This document shows, piece after piece, positions 34,645 through 43,421 of a DNA stretch of 64,000 nucleotides (the first letter of the stretch is position 1; the number at the start of each line of letters is the position of its first letter). The stretch is from the NCBI RefSeq assembly GCF_014334055.1, contig NZ_CP060490.1, forward strand, positions 868,001 to 932,000. The letters are read 5' to 3'. The position numbers and the translations under genes were made by a program. A model generated the notes under the pieces. The model was not told the origin of the DNA. It ran no database searches and saw nothing but the letters and a program-made list of their open reading frames with translations. This DNA comes from Oscillibacter hominis (GTDB lineage: Bacteria > Bacillota > Clostridia > Oscillospirales > Oscillospiraceae).

Positions 34645-36249
34645 ATGATCACAGTTTCCGACGTTTCGCTGCAGTACGGCGGCGAGCCGCTGTTTTCCCA
34701 CGTGGATCTGCAGTTTCTCAAGGGCAACTGCTACGGCATCATCGGCGCCAACGGCGCGGGAAAGTCCACCTTTTTAAAAATCCTTTCCGGTGAGCTGGAG
34801 CCCACCTCAGGCGAGGTGTCCGTTTTGCCCAATACCCGCATGTCCATCCTGAAGCAGGATCAGAACGCCTATGACGAGTACACCGTGATGGATACGGTCA
34901 TCATGGGCAACCGCCGGCTGTACGACATCGCCAAAGAGAAGGACGCCCTCTACGCCAAGGAGGAGATGACGGAGGAGGACGGCATCCGGGCCTGTGAGCT
35001 GGAAGAGGAGTTTGCCGAACTGGGCGGCTGGGAGGCCGAATCCGATGGTTCCCGGATTTTGCAGGGGCTGGGGATTCCCGTCTCCATGCACGCCGACCCG
35101 ATGGCGAACCTGGACGGCCGGCTGAAGGTGAAGGTGCTGCTGGCGCAGGCCCTGTTCGGCAGCCCGGACATCCTGATGATGGACGAGCCCACCAATAACC
35201 TGGACATTGCCGCCATCGACTGGCTGGAGGACTTTTTGCTGGACTTTGAGGGCACGGTCATCGTGGTCAGCCACGACCGGCATTTCCTCAACACCATCTG
35301 CACCCACATTGTGGACATCGACTACAACAAAATCAAGCTGTACGTGGGCAACTACGACTTCTGGTACGACGCCTCCCAGCTGATGCAGCAGCTGATCCGC
35401 AACCAGAATAAGAAGAACGAGGAAAAGGCGCAGGAGCTCCGGGAGTTCATCTCCCGCTTCTCCGCCAACAAGTCCAAGAGCAAGCAGGCCACCGCGCGCC
35501 GGAAGCTGTTGGACAAGATCACCCTTGAAGAGTTTCCCGCCTCTTCCCGCCGCTATCCCTACGTGGGCTTTTCTCCCGACCGGGAGGTGGGCAAGGACAT
35601 CCTCTTTGTCAGCGACGTGTCCAAGACCATCGATGGCGTGAAGGTGCTGGACAAGGTCAGCTTCATTGTGGGCCACGGCGACAAGATCGCCTTTGTGGGC
35701 GACAATGAGAATGCCCACACCGCCCTCTTTAAAATCCTGGTGGGGGAGATGGAGCCGGACGAGGGCACGGTGAAGTGGGGCCAGACAGCCTCCTTCTCCT
35801 ATTTCCCCAAGGACAACACGGAATTTTTCAAGGACTGTGACCTGAATTTGGTGGAGTGGCTGCGCCAGTGGTCCCCGGACCCGCACGAGGCCTATCTGCG
35901 CAACTTCCTGGGCCGGATGCTCTTCTCCGGCGACGATGTGTACAAGGCGGTGAAGGTGCTCTCCGGCGGCGAGAAAGTGCGGTGCATGCTGTCCCGGATG
36001 ATGCTCTCCGGCGCCAACGTGCTGCTGCTGGACCAGCCCACCAACCATCTGGACCTGGAGTCCATTGCCGCCGTCAACAATGGTTTGGAGGCGGTCAAGT
36101 GCAACGTGCTGGTGTCCTCCCACGACCATCAGCTGGTGCAGACCGTGTGCGACCGCATCTTTGACTTTACCCCCGAGGGAAGGCTTATCGACCGCAAAAC
36201 CACCTATGACGACTATCTGGAAAGCCTCCGTCAGGAGAGCGCGGAATAA
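34645..36249 (+). CDS. ABC-F ATPase with a decayed second ATP site
   Basis: A 534-residue ABC-F protein of the YbiT-like clostridial type. NBD1 is intact (GANGAGKST; Walker B MMDEPTNNLD), with the LDGRLKVKVLLAQAL form of the signature that is usual in this group. NBD2 departs from the consensus. Its Walker A reads GDNENAHT, with Ala357 and His358 where Gly and Lys are expected. Its Walker B is LLLDQPTNHLD, with Gln464 in place of the catalytic Glu. The signature LSGGEKVR remains. ATP could be bound poorly and not hydrolysed at that site. ATG 34645 follows AAGGAG. Confidence 0.9.
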   Translation: MITVSDVSLQYGGEPLFSHVDLQFLKGNCYGIIGANGAGKSTFLKILSGELEPTSGEVSVLPNTRMSILKQDQNAYDEYTVMDTVIMGNRRLYDIAKEKDALYAKEEMTEEDGIRACELEEEFAELGGWEAESDGSRILQGLGIPVSMHADPMANLDGRLKVKVLLAQALFGSPDILMMDEPTNNLDIAAIDWLEDFLLDFEGTVIVVSHDRHFLNTICTHIVDIDYNKIKLYVGNYDFWYDASQLMQQLIRNQNKKNEEKAQELREFISRFSANKSKSKQATARRKLLDKITLEEFPASSRRYPYVGFSPDREVGKDILFVSDVSKTIDGVKVLDKVSFIVGHGDKIAFVGDNENAHTALFKILVGEMEPDEGTVKWGQTASFSYFPKDNTEFFKDCDLNLVEWLRQWSPDPHEAYLRNFLGRMLFSGDDVYKAVKVLSGGEKVRCMLSRMMLSGANVLLLDQPTNHLDLESIAAVNNGLEAVKCNVLVSSHDHQLVQTVCDRIFDFTPEGRLIDRKTTYDDYLESLRQESAE

Positions 36250-36254
36250 ACTGC

Positions 36255-36287
36255 AAGCGGCAGCCAAAATGGCTGCCGCTTATTTTT
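36255..36287 (+). terminator. Terminator of the ABC-F gene
   Basis: Stem AAGCGGCAGCC / GGCTGCCGCTT with a five-base loop, then ATTTTT. Confidence 0.85.
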
Positions 36288-36327
36288 ACAGCAGGGCCGG
36301 GAAGCTAAGCATTCCCGGCCCTGCTGT
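36288..36327. repeat. Second perfect inverted repeat
   Basis: Sixteen-base-pair arms ACAGCAGGGCCGGGAA / TTCCCGGCCCTGCTGT, eight-base loop, directly abutting the previous terminator. It has no T-run on either strand. It may back up termination for the convergent aminotransferase operon. Confidence 0.65.
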
Positions 36328-36355
36328 ATGAAAAAATGGAGGGGAAAGAGTTTGG

Positions 36356-37453
36356 TCAGCCCTGCACCTGGCGAAGGACCAGCTGGAAGACCTCCAGCAT
36401 ATTATAGCAGTCCTGCTCGTAGATCTCGCCCATGTTGGCCACTTGGATCAAGCCCTGTTTGGCATAGTCGCCCTTGCCGGCGTAAAAGGTGTAGCCCCGC
36501 TTCTCCATCTCAGAGAGGAACCGGGCGCCGTCCACGCCCTGGGGCAGGAAGACGGAGGTGACCGTGTTGGACAGGTGCTCCTCAAGCAGCATCCGGCAGC
36601 CCATGGCGGTAAGGCCCTTGCGGATGATCTCCGCACAGCGCTGATATCGGGCGATGCGGCCGGACAGGGTCTCGTCCTCCAGGATGTTGGTCAGTGCCAC
36701 ATTCAGGGGCCAGAAGAGGTTCACATTGGGGGTATTGGGCGTCTGGTGGGAGGCCAGGGCGGTCTGATAGTGCTTATAGAGGCTTAAGTACACGTTCTTG
36801 CACTGCTTGGCGGTAAGGCTCTCCAACACGTCCTTCTTTGCACACACATAGGCGGAACCGGGGAACGCGCCCACGCATTTGCCGCCTACGGAGGTGCACA
36901 CGGAGATGTTCTTATCCACCACATCGATGTTCTGGCCTCCGGCGGCGCTGACGCAGTCCACGCTCAGCAGCTTGCCGTACTGTCTGCACAACTGGCCGAC
37001 CTCCTTAACAGGGTTGATCATGCCGGTGCAGGTTTCGTGGAACACCATGGCCACCACTTTGACCTTGGGGTGATCCGCCATGGCCTTTTCGATGACGTTT
37101 AGGTCCGGATAGGCGGCCCAGGGGAAGGCCACGTCCACCAGGGGAATCTGATACTTCTCAATGATCTCCAGAAGCCGCTCGCCGAACATGCCGTTTCGGA
37201 TCAGCATCACCTCTTCGCCGGGCTGGAACAGGGAGGAGAGCACGGTTTCGTTGGCCGAGGTACCGGAGCCGGAGACGATCATGCTGTAGTAGGAGTCGTC
37301 CGCGTTGAACAGCTTTAAGATTTTTTCCTGGGTGTCCACGAACATCTCCTCAAATTCGTGGCTGCGGTGGCAGATATCATAGTGCAGCAGCGCGCGACGC
37401 ACGTTATCCTTAACCATAACGGGACCAGGGCTGAACAATTTAGTCATGCTCAT
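36356..37453 (-). CDS. Class V PLP aminotransferase, PhnW / alanine-glyoxylate type
   Basis: A fold-type I aminotransferase of 365 residues. The start MTKLFSPGPVMVKDNVRRALL and the glycine-rich GSGTSANETVLSSLF are typical of 2-aminoethylphosphonate-pyruvate and serine/alanine-glyoxylate transaminases. SVDCVSAAGGQNIDV carries the ring-stacking and Asp region. The PLP lysine is likely in VGGKCVGAFPGSAYV, which aligns with the SANKC segment of PhnW. No phosphonate genes are nearby. ATG 37453 follows GGAGGT. It is the last gene of a minus-strand operon (AraC regulator, two kinases, aminotransferase). Its amino donor is unknown. Confidence 0.85.
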   Translation of the reverse strand: MSMTKLFSPGPVMVKDNVRRALLHYDICHRSHEFEEMFVDTQEKILKLFNADDSYYSMIVSGSGTSANETVLSSLFQPGEEVMLIRNGMFGERLLEIIEKYQIPLVDVAFPWAAYPDLNVIEKAMADHPKVKVVAMVFHETCTGMINPVKEVGQLCRQYGKLLSVDCVSAAGGQNIDVVDKNISVCTSVGGKCVGAFPGSAYVCAKKDVLESLTAKQCKNVYLSLYKHYQTALASHQTPNTPNVNLFWPLNVALTNILEDETLSGRIARYQRCAEIIRKGLTAMGCRMLLEEHLSNTVTSVFLPQGVDGARFLSEMEKRGYTFYAGKGDYAKQGLIQVANMGEIYEQDCYNMLEVFQLVLRQVQG

Positions 37454-37556
37454 TGTAAATTACCTCCAAATGTGATTTGCAGTTATAGTAACATTTTGAA
37501 GATAAAAGTCAATGAAATTGATTAAAATAGGTAAAAATCGGAACTTTTAAAGAGAA

Positions 37557-39053
37557 TTAATCTTCACGCCAATACTTGGATCGCTCCACAGCCCGGTGCC
37601 AGTGGTACAAGAGGTGCTCCCGCCGAGAGGCATCCATCCGGGGCTCAAAGCGGTGCTCGCTGCGCCAGAGCTGTGCCGCGTCGCCGATACTCTCAAATTC
37701 CCCGAGGCCCAGAGCGCCCATAAAGGCGGAGCCGAAGGCAGTGGTGTCAGCATGCTCCGGAATCTCCAGGGGAAGGTCCAGAATATCGGATTGAAACTGC
37801 ATCAAAAACCGGTTGGCGGTGGCCCGGCCGTTGCAGCGCATGGCGGTGATGGGCACGTTGGAATCCCGGCACATCACGTCCAACACGTCCCGGACCTGGT
37901 AACAGGTGGCCTCCAGGGCGGCCCGGACGATGTGGGCCTTCCGGGTGCCGCCGGTGATGCCGATCACCATGCCGGAGGCATAGGAGTCCCAGTGGGGCGC
38001 GGCCAGGCCGGTGAAGGCGGGAACAAAATAGACACCGCCGTTGTCCGGCACCTGAAGGGCCAGGGGTTCCGTGTCCCGGGGATCCTCCACCAGGTTCAGC
38101 GATTCCTGGAGCCATCTGGTGGCGCCGCCGGTGATGTAAACGCCGCCGTCCAGGGCGTAGGTGCGCTTGCCGGAGAGCTGCCAGGCCACGGTAGGCAGCA
38201 GCCCGCTTTCAGAAAAGACCGGCGTTTCGCCCGTGTTCATCAACATGAAACAGCCGGTGCCGTAGGTGGTTTTCACCATACCGGGCTGGACGCAGGCCTG
38301 GCCCACCAATGCTGCCTGCTGATCCACCAGGATGCCGGAAATGGGGATCTGAGCCCCAAGGAAATCCAATGGATCAGTCCAGGCATAGACCGCGGCGCTG
38401 TCGCAAACCTCAGGAAGAAGGGAACGGTCCAGTTCAAAGAGGTCCAGCAGCTCCTGGTCCCAGTCTCCGCTTTCCAGGTTGAAGAGCATGGTGCGGGAGG
38501 CGGTGGAGGCATCGGTGACGTGGGTGCGGCCATGGGTCATTTTCCAAATGATCCAGCTGTCCATGGTGCCCGCCAGCAAACGGCCTTTGGCCGCCAGCTC
38601 CCCTGCGCCCTCCGCGTGATCCAAAATCCATTTCAGCTTGGTAGCGCTGAAGTAAGAGTCGATCATCAGCCCGGTTTTTCCGCGCACCAGGCCGTTGTAC
38701 TGGTCCGTGAGGGAATCGGCATAGTGGGCGGTGCGCCTGTCCTGCCAGACGATGGTGTTGTAGATGGGCTCGCCGGTCAGCTTGTCCCACACCACCACCG
38801 ACTCGCCCTCGTGGTTCAGGCCGATGCAGCGGATGGAACTGGCCTCCGCTCCGATTTGGGACAGGGCCTGGGCGGTGGAGGAGAGCACGGAAGTCCAGAC
38901 GGCCCTGGCGTCGTGCTCCACCCATCCGCTGCGGGGATAGAGGAGGGGAATCTGCTCATAGCCACGGGAGACGGCGTTCCACTGCCTGTCAAAAAGGATG
39001 GCCGTAGTGCCGGTGGTGCCTTGATCCAGGCCAAGATAATAGCATTCGTGCAT
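37557..39053 (-). CDS. FGGY-family carbohydrate kinase, copy 2 (glycerol-kinase-like)
   Basis: A 498-residue sugar/polyol kinase very similar to its neighbour at 39078. It has the ATP-site start LGLDQGTTGTTAILFD, the VWQDRRTAHYADSL segment, catalytic GILVDQQAALVGQACVQPG, and GTGCFMLMNTGETPV of the FGGY signature area. The glycerol-kinase substrate motif NQRET is replaced by NHEGES, which removes the Arg that contacts glycerol, so the substrate is probably not glycerol. The tandem pair looks like a local duplication. ATG 39053 follows GAAAGGTG. It lies 24 bp after the first kinase. Confidence 0.88.
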   Translation of the reverse strand: MHECYYLGLDQGTTGTTAILFDRQWNAVSRGYEQIPLLYPRSGWVEHDARAVWTSVLSSTAQALSQIGAEASSIRCIGLNHEGESVVVWDKLTGEPIYNTIVWQDRRTAHYADSLTDQYNGLVRGKTGLMIDSYFSATKLKWILDHAEGAGELAAKGRLLAGTMDSWIIWKMTHGRTHVTDASTASRTMLFNLESGDWDQELLDLFELDRSLLPEVCDSAAVYAWTDPLDFLGAQIPISGILVDQQAALVGQACVQPGMVKTTYGTGCFMLMNTGETPVFSESGLLPTVAWQLSGKRTYALDGGVYITGGATRWLQESLNLVEDPRDTEPLALQVPDNGGVYFVPAFTGLAAPHWDSYASGMVIGITGGTRKAHIVRAALEATCYQVRDVLDVMCRDSNVPITAMRCNGRATANRFLMQFQSDILDLPLEIPEHADTTAFGSAFMGALGLGEFESIGDAAQLWRSEHRFEPRMDASRREHLLYHWHRAVERSKYWRED

Positions 39054-39077
39054 CCGCTCACACCTTTCCGGAAGAAG

Positions 39078-40571
39078 TTATTCGGCCCAGTTCCGGGCGC
39101 GCTCCACCGCACGGTGCCAGTGGTGGAGCAGGGATTGGCGCTGATCTGCGCTCATGGTGGGTTCATAGCGGCATCTGCGCTTCCAATGGTCGGCCGCTTC
39201 CCATAGAGAGGAGAAGTCTCCAACGCCGATCGCCGCCATATAGGCAGCCCCCAAGGCGGTGGTATCTGAAATCTCCGGAATTTCCAGGGGAATATTCAAA
39301 ATGTCAGCTTGAAACTGCATCAAAAAGCGGTTGCAGGTGGAGCCTCCATCGCAGCGCATGACGGTGATGGGGACTCCGGAGTCCCGGGCCATCACATCCA
39401 GTACGTCCTTTACCTGGTAAGCGGTGGATTCCAAAGTGGCCCGCACAATGTGGTCCTGGCTGGTGCCGCCGGTGATGCCGATCATCATGCCCCGGGCGTA
39501 TGAGTCCCAGTAAGGCGCAGCCAGGCCGGTGAAGGAGGGGACGAAATAGAGTCCGCCGTTGCCGCCTGCCCTCAGGGCCATTCCCTCTGTCTGAGAGGCG
39601 TCGGAGATGATCCCGGCCCCGTCCCGGAGCCACTGGGTGGCGGCGCCGGCTATGTAGATTCCGCCGTCCAAGGCATAGGTGCGCTTGCCGTCAAGCTGCC
39701 AGGCAACGGTGGTCAGCAGGCCGCTTTCAGACAAGACCGGCGTTTCACCGGAGTTCATCAGCATGAAGCAGCCGGTGCCATAGGTGGTTTTGACGGTGCC
39801 CGGTGCAATGCATGCCTGGCCAAGCAGGGCTGCCTGCTGATCCACCATCACACCGGTGATGGGGCAGCAGATGTCAAGAAACGCTTCCGGGTCTGTCTCG
39901 CCGAAATAGGCGGCGCTGTCTCCGATTTCCGGCAGAATGCAGGGCGCAAGGCCCATCAGATCCAGGATATCCCAGTCCCAGGCACCTTTTTGCAGGTGGT
40001 AGAGCATGGTGCGTGAGGCGGTGGAGGCATCGGTGCGCAGGAACTTACCTCCGGTCAGCTTCCAGTTCAGCCAGACGTCCATGGTCCCCGCAAGCAGGCG
40101 GCCGTTTTTGGATGCAGAGCGGTCCAAATCCACCCGGTCCAGAATCCACTTTAACTTGGTGGCGCTGAAATAGGGATCAATCAGAAGCCCGGTCTTTTCC
40201 CGGATCGCCGATTCATAGTCCGCCTTCAGGGAATCAGCATAGGCGGCGGTGCGCCGATCCTGCCAGACAATGGCGGGATAGACCGGCTTCCCGGTGGTTT
40301 TCTCCCACACCACCACTGACTCGCCCTCATGGTCTAGTCCCAGGCAGCGAATATCCCGGGGGACGGCTCCGGCCGCGTTCATGGCCTGGCGGACGGCGGA
40401 CAGGGCAGAGTACCAGATCTCCTCCGGGTCGTGCTCCACCCAGCCGGCACGGGGATAGTACTGCCTGATTTCCTGATACCCTCTGCCAACCAGGCGCCAG
40501 TGCTCGTCAAAGAGAATGGCGGTGGTGCCTGTGGTGCCCTGGTCCAGGCCCAGATATAGTCTTCTTGCCAT
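39078..40571 (-). CDS. FGGY-family carbohydrate kinase, copy 1 (glycerol-kinase-like)
   Basis: A 497-residue paralogue of the downstream kinase. The same regions are kept: LGLDQGTTGTTAILFD, VMVDQQAALLGQACIAPG, GTGCFMLMNSGETPV and SFTGLAAPYWDSYARG. The substrate motif is DHEGES rather than NQRET. Both copies hence share the loss of the glycerol-binding Arg, which suggests related but non-identical substrates or duplicated dosage. ATG 40571 follows GGAGAG. It begins 20 bp after the AraC-type regulator. Products are expected to be phosphorylated polyols or ketoses, which the RraA-like and aminotransferase genes might process further. Confidence 0.88.
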   Translation of the reverse strand: MARRLYLGLDQGTTGTTAILFDEHWRLVGRGYQEIRQYYPRAGWVEHDPEEIWYSALSAVRQAMNAAGAVPRDIRCLGLDHEGESVVVWEKTTGKPVYPAIVWQDRRTAAYADSLKADYESAIREKTGLLIDPYFSATKLKWILDRVDLDRSASKNGRLLAGTMDVWLNWKLTGGKFLRTDASTASRTMLYHLQKGAWDWDILDLMGLAPCILPEIGDSAAYFGETDPEAFLDICCPITGVMVDQQAALLGQACIAPGTVKTTYGTGCFMLMNSGETPVLSESGLLTTVAWQLDGKRTYALDGGIYIAGAATQWLRDGAGIISDASQTEGMALRAGGNGGLYFVPSFTGLAAPYWDSYARGMMIGITGGTSQDHIVRATLESTAYQVKDVLDVMARDSGVPITVMRCDGGSTCNRFLMQFQADILNIPLEIPEISDTTALGAAYMAAIGVGDFSSLWEAADHWKRRCRYEPTMSADQRQSLLHHWHRAVERARNWAE

Positions 40572-40591
40572 ATGCAACTCTCCAAACAGAA

Positions 40592-41458
40592 CTACAGAAT
40601 AGAATCCACCCGCCGCAGATTGACGCTGCCGCCGTCCCAATACCGTATGTCGCTGGCGGTGCAGTCCAGAAACTTGCGGTAGGAGCGGTTCATGTGCGTT
40701 TGGTCGAAGTACCCGCAGGCAATGGCTGTGCTCAGCAGGGATTTTGGCTTGGTGGTGACAATGGTGTGAAGGGAGAACTGAAGCTGGGTCAGTTCACAAA
40801 AGAGCTTTGTGGATACGCCCACCCGCTCCTGGAAGATGCGGTTTAAGTAGCGCTCGCTGCACCCGGCGGCCTGGGCCACCGCCGAGACCTTGATGACGCC
40901 CCGCTCAGATAAAATGAGGTTGATGCAGCGGGAGACCTGGGCAGGCGGTATGTATTGAGAGGCTTTGCACGCGGAGAGCTGCCTTCCCAAAAGGACATTG
41001 CGCTCGTGGAAGGACTCGCCCCGCCGCAAACTGCTCACAAAACCGGAGGGGTTCTCCATAAACGGAAGGAGGGAGGCGGAGCGGTCGGTGAACTCGCTGG
41101 CGCAGGCGTCAGTCAGCCATCCGGCGGTGCCGGGGCGCAGCCGGACGCAGTAAGCCCTGGAGCGGGGCGGAAGCGTCAGCTTTTTCAAAGCGGTGATGGG
41201 GCCGCAGAGGCTGGCGCTGGAAATCATGTCCCCAAAGAGGAACACAGCCAGAAAACCGCTGTAGGGCAGCAGGGGATAGGCCAGCTCACCAAACTCCGGA
41301 TTCACCAGCTCAAAGGCATCCAGCAGCAGGCGGCTGAACTCGTAGTCCTGCGAAAACACCCTGCGCTGCAGCCGCAGCCTGGGCGCTCCCAACAGAACAG
41401 GGGGCTGGGAAGTGGATTCAGTTTTGGATAACTGCTTGTTACTGATATAAAGAGACAT
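40592..41458 (-). CDS. AraC-family transcriptional regulator
   Basis: A 288-residue regulator. The N-terminal 170 residues are a poorly conserved sensor domain, with LLPYSGFLAVFLFGDMIS in its middle. The C-terminal 100 residues are a double HTH of the AraC type: SAVAQAAGCSERYLNRIFQERVGVS, then LLSTAIACGYFDQTHMNRSYRKFLDCTASDIRYW. GAGGGAGCG precedes ATG 41458. It is the first gene of the operon with the two kinases and aminotransferase. Two TGATACTT direct repeats upstream (41509-41528) are candidate binding sites. Confidence 0.9.
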   Translation of the reverse strand: MSLYISNKQLSKTESTSQPPVLLGAPRLRLQRRVFSQDYEFSRLLLDAFELVNPEFGELAYPLLPYSGFLAVFLFGDMISSASLCGPITALKKLTLPPRSRAYCVRLRPGTAGWLTDACASEFTDRSASLLPFMENPSGFVSSLRRGESFHERNVLLGRQLSACKASQYIPPAQVSRCINLILSERGVIKVSAVAQAAGCSERYLNRIFQERVGVSTKLFCELTQLQFSLHTIVTTKPKSLLSTAIACGYFDQTHMNRSYRKFLDCTASDIRYWDGGSVNLRRVDSIL

Positions 41459-41508
41459 GGCGCTCCCTCAATTAGTAAAAAACGGAACCAAAAGTGTGAT
41501 GTTTACTA

Positions 41509-41529
41509 TGATACTTAGTTTGATACTTG
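41509..41529. promoter_or_regulatory. Direct repeats TGATACTT, candidate AraC-type operator
   Basis: TGATACTT at 41509-41516 and 41521-41528, 12 bases apart, upstream of the AraC-kinase operon. The same word recurs at 42621-42628 upstream of the rraA-TRAP operon. Confidence 0.6.
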
Positions 41530-41597
41530 AAGTGTACCACAAGATATTTTAAATTGAAATTCCGATTTTTCCTAATTTACAGGTGATTTTACAAAAG

Positions 41598-41638
41598 ATT
41601 CAGGCCGGACGACGTTTGAAACATCGTCCGGCCTGAAT
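41598..41638 (-). terminator. Terminator downstream of the TetR gene
   Basis: Perfect 15-bp stem ATTCAGGCCGGACGA / TCGTCCGGCCTGAAT. On the minus strand it is followed by CTTTTG. A weaker A/T-rich hairpin (GAAAAAGCG / CGCTTTTTC) lies at 41648-41678. Confidence 0.7.
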
Positions 41639-41706
41639 TGTAGAAAAGAAAAAGCGCCGCCACTGCCAACGCTTTTTCAAATGATCTATTTGTATGTTAC
41701 GCCCTC

Positions 41707-42294
41707 TTAGTGTTCCACCGGCAGATAGCCCCTCAAAAGGATATCCATGGAGCGGGTGCCGAATTCCATAAAGGAATAGGTCCCGCCGGAGATGCACCAG
41801 TCAAAGATGATGCCCCGCTCCAAGAGGCTGTAGATTTTAGCCAGCTCTACAAACGAAACATCGCCGCGGATTTCGCCTTTGGCCTGGCCCTCTTTGATCA
41901 GCGTGCGGATGATGCGGTTATAGGAGCGGTTGCTGCCGATATAGCTTCCCCGGTTTTTTGTGGAGACTTCAAACCGGCAGGTGGCGGAGGCCCGGTCCAG
42001 ATCGTAGGTCTGTTCCAATTTGGAGAGGAACACGCGGTTGAGCGCATGAAGCTTGGAAATGGCGTTTTCGTCGGTGTCCTTGGCGGTTTCATACCATTGC
42101 TCATAGGCATAGTCGTATAGGTCCGGCGTACAGGCCAGCTCTTCCTTGGCCTCGAAATAGTGGTAAAAGGTGCTCTTGGAGCACCCAGCCGCTTCAACAA
42201 TCTGGTCCACGGTAGTATTTGCATAGCCCTGCTCTGCAAAAAGCTTCTCCGCTGCCGACAAAAGCTGTTCCCTCAAGCCTGCAGATTTCATCAT
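41707..42294 (-). CDS. TetR-family transcriptional regulator
   Basis: A 195-residue regulator. The N-terminal HTH is clear: LREQLLSAAEKLFAEQGYANTTVDQIVEAAGCSKSTFYHYFEAKEEL. The C-terminal ligand domain (from about residue 60) is not recognisable to a specific group. ATG 42294 follows AAGGGG. It is divergent to the rraA-TRAP operon, 390 bp away. It may control that operon, the AraC-kinase operon, or both. Ligand unknown. Confidence 0.9.
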   Translation of the reverse strand: MMKSAGLREQLLSAAEKLFAEQGYANTTVDQIVEAAGCSKSTFYHYFEAKEELACTPDLYDYAYEQWYETAKDTDENAISKLHALNRVFLSKLEQTYDLDRASATCRFEVSTKNRGSYIGSNRSYNRIIRTLIKEGQAKGEIRGDVSFVELAKIYSLLERGIIFDWCISGGTYSFMEFGTRSMDILLRGYLPVEH

Positions 42295-42563
42295 TTTTTC
42301 CCCTTGTTCTCTATTTATATGAATTTAGCATACACCTACAAATGCTTTTTTTCAAGAGCGGCCAGTTCTGTTTTTTACCGATCCATCTGTTTTCCCTGTA
42401 ATAGGTCCCGCTTAATGTATAATTATAGTATGAAACTCAATGCTGTGCCGTCAATATTGATAAAATGCGCAGTCTAATGACTGGATTTATGGGTATATTG
42501 CATGTAAAACTTCTGAAAAATTCGTATATGCTGACAAGAATTACCTGATTGTAAAAAGGAGTA

Positions 42564-42593
42564 TTGACTTTTAAACCGTGGATTTACTATAAT
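42564..42593 (+). promoter_or_regulatory. Promoter of the rraA-TRAP operon
   Basis: TTGACT, 18 bp, TATAAT. The remainder of the 389-bp gap 42295-42683 is AT-rich with no other gene. I see no second promoter I can support. Confidence 0.75.
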
Positions 42594-42602
42594 TTGTCAC
42601 AA

Positions 42603-42629
42603 CAAGTATAAAACTAAATATGATACTTG
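42603..42629. promoter_or_regulatory. Inverted CAAGTAT / ATACTTG element, candidate operator
   Basis: CAAGTAT at 42603-42609 faces TGATACTTG at 42621-42629. It lies ten bases after the -10 box, a position suited to repression. The right half matches the repeats before the AraC operon. Confidence 0.6.
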
Positions 42630-42683
42630 ATTCAAACACAACGCTGCGTTTAACAGAAAAGGAAAGGGAAGGAAGCGTAAAAA

Positions 42684-43367
42684 ATGGAATGGACTCAGGA
42701 ACTCGCAGACCGCTTTATGAAGGTGGATCCCGCACAGATCGGACACTATGTCAAAAGCGGCTACATGAACACCAACATCAAACCCGTGGTAAAAGATTTT
42801 AAGGTCGTCGGCCCCGCCGTCACGGTCCGCATAACCGGAGACAGCAACCTGATGCTTTATTATGCCGCTGAGCACGCGCCCAAAGGCTCCGTCCTCGTGG
42901 TGGACCGGGGCGGCGAGCCCATGCATGCCTGCTGCGGCGACGGCTGCGCCCTCAACGCGCAGTGCCAGGGAGTGGCCGGCATTGTGATCGACGGCCCTGC
43001 CTGCGACTCCGCCGGCATCGAGCGGGTGGGCCTGCCCGTCTTTGCGACCGGCCTCTCCGTCCTGACCACCACCATTGTGGAGGATCACAAAGCTACCTTC
43101 AATGAGCCCATCCAGTGCGGAGGCGTTGTGGTCAACCCCGGCGACATTGTGTTCGGTAATGCCGAGGGTGTTTTGGTGATGAAGCCTGAGGAGTGCGAGC
43201 AGCTTTTGGAGCACGCAGAGGCCGGGGACAAGCTGGAGCAGGAGCCCGGTGGCATGTTTGACAGCTTCCGCGCCGGTAAAAAGATGTCCGATTTCTTCCC
43301 CATCATCCACGATGCGCTGAAGATGAACGGCATGGACGACCCCGCGGGCTGGGTCAACCGGAAATAA
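42684..43367 (+). CDS. RraA-family protein, class II aldolase-like
   Basis: A 227-residue RraA/MenG fold protein. The fold's conserved parts are seen: GPAVTVRITGDS, then VLVVDRGGEPMHACCGDGCALNAQCQGVAGIVIDG, and GDIVFGNAEGVLVM. In metal-dependent aldolases of this family the loop reads GxxRD, with Arg and Asp binding substrate and metal. Here it is DGPACDS, so Arg is replaced by Cys while Asp stays. Relatives cleave 4-hydroxy-4-methyl-2-oxoglutarate or oxaloacetate. The start at 42684 has AAGGAAG. It is the first gene of the unit with the TRAP transporter, 54 bp before dctP. Confidence 0.87.
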   Translation: MEWTQELADRFMKVDPAQIGHYVKSGYMNTNIKPVVKDFKVVGPAVTVRITGDSNLMLYYAAEHAPKGSVLVVDRGGEPMHACCGDGCALNAQCQGVAGIVIDGPACDSAGIERVGLPVFATGLSVLTTTIVEDHKATFNEPIQCGGVVVNPGDIVFGNAEGVLVMKPEECEQLLEHAEAGDKLEQEPGGMFDSFRAGKKMSDFFPIIHDALKMNGMDDPAGWVNRK

Positions 43368-43421
43368 GTGTTAGTGGGTATTGGAACGATACCTCACAAT
43401 AAAAAGAAAAGGAGAATTCCC

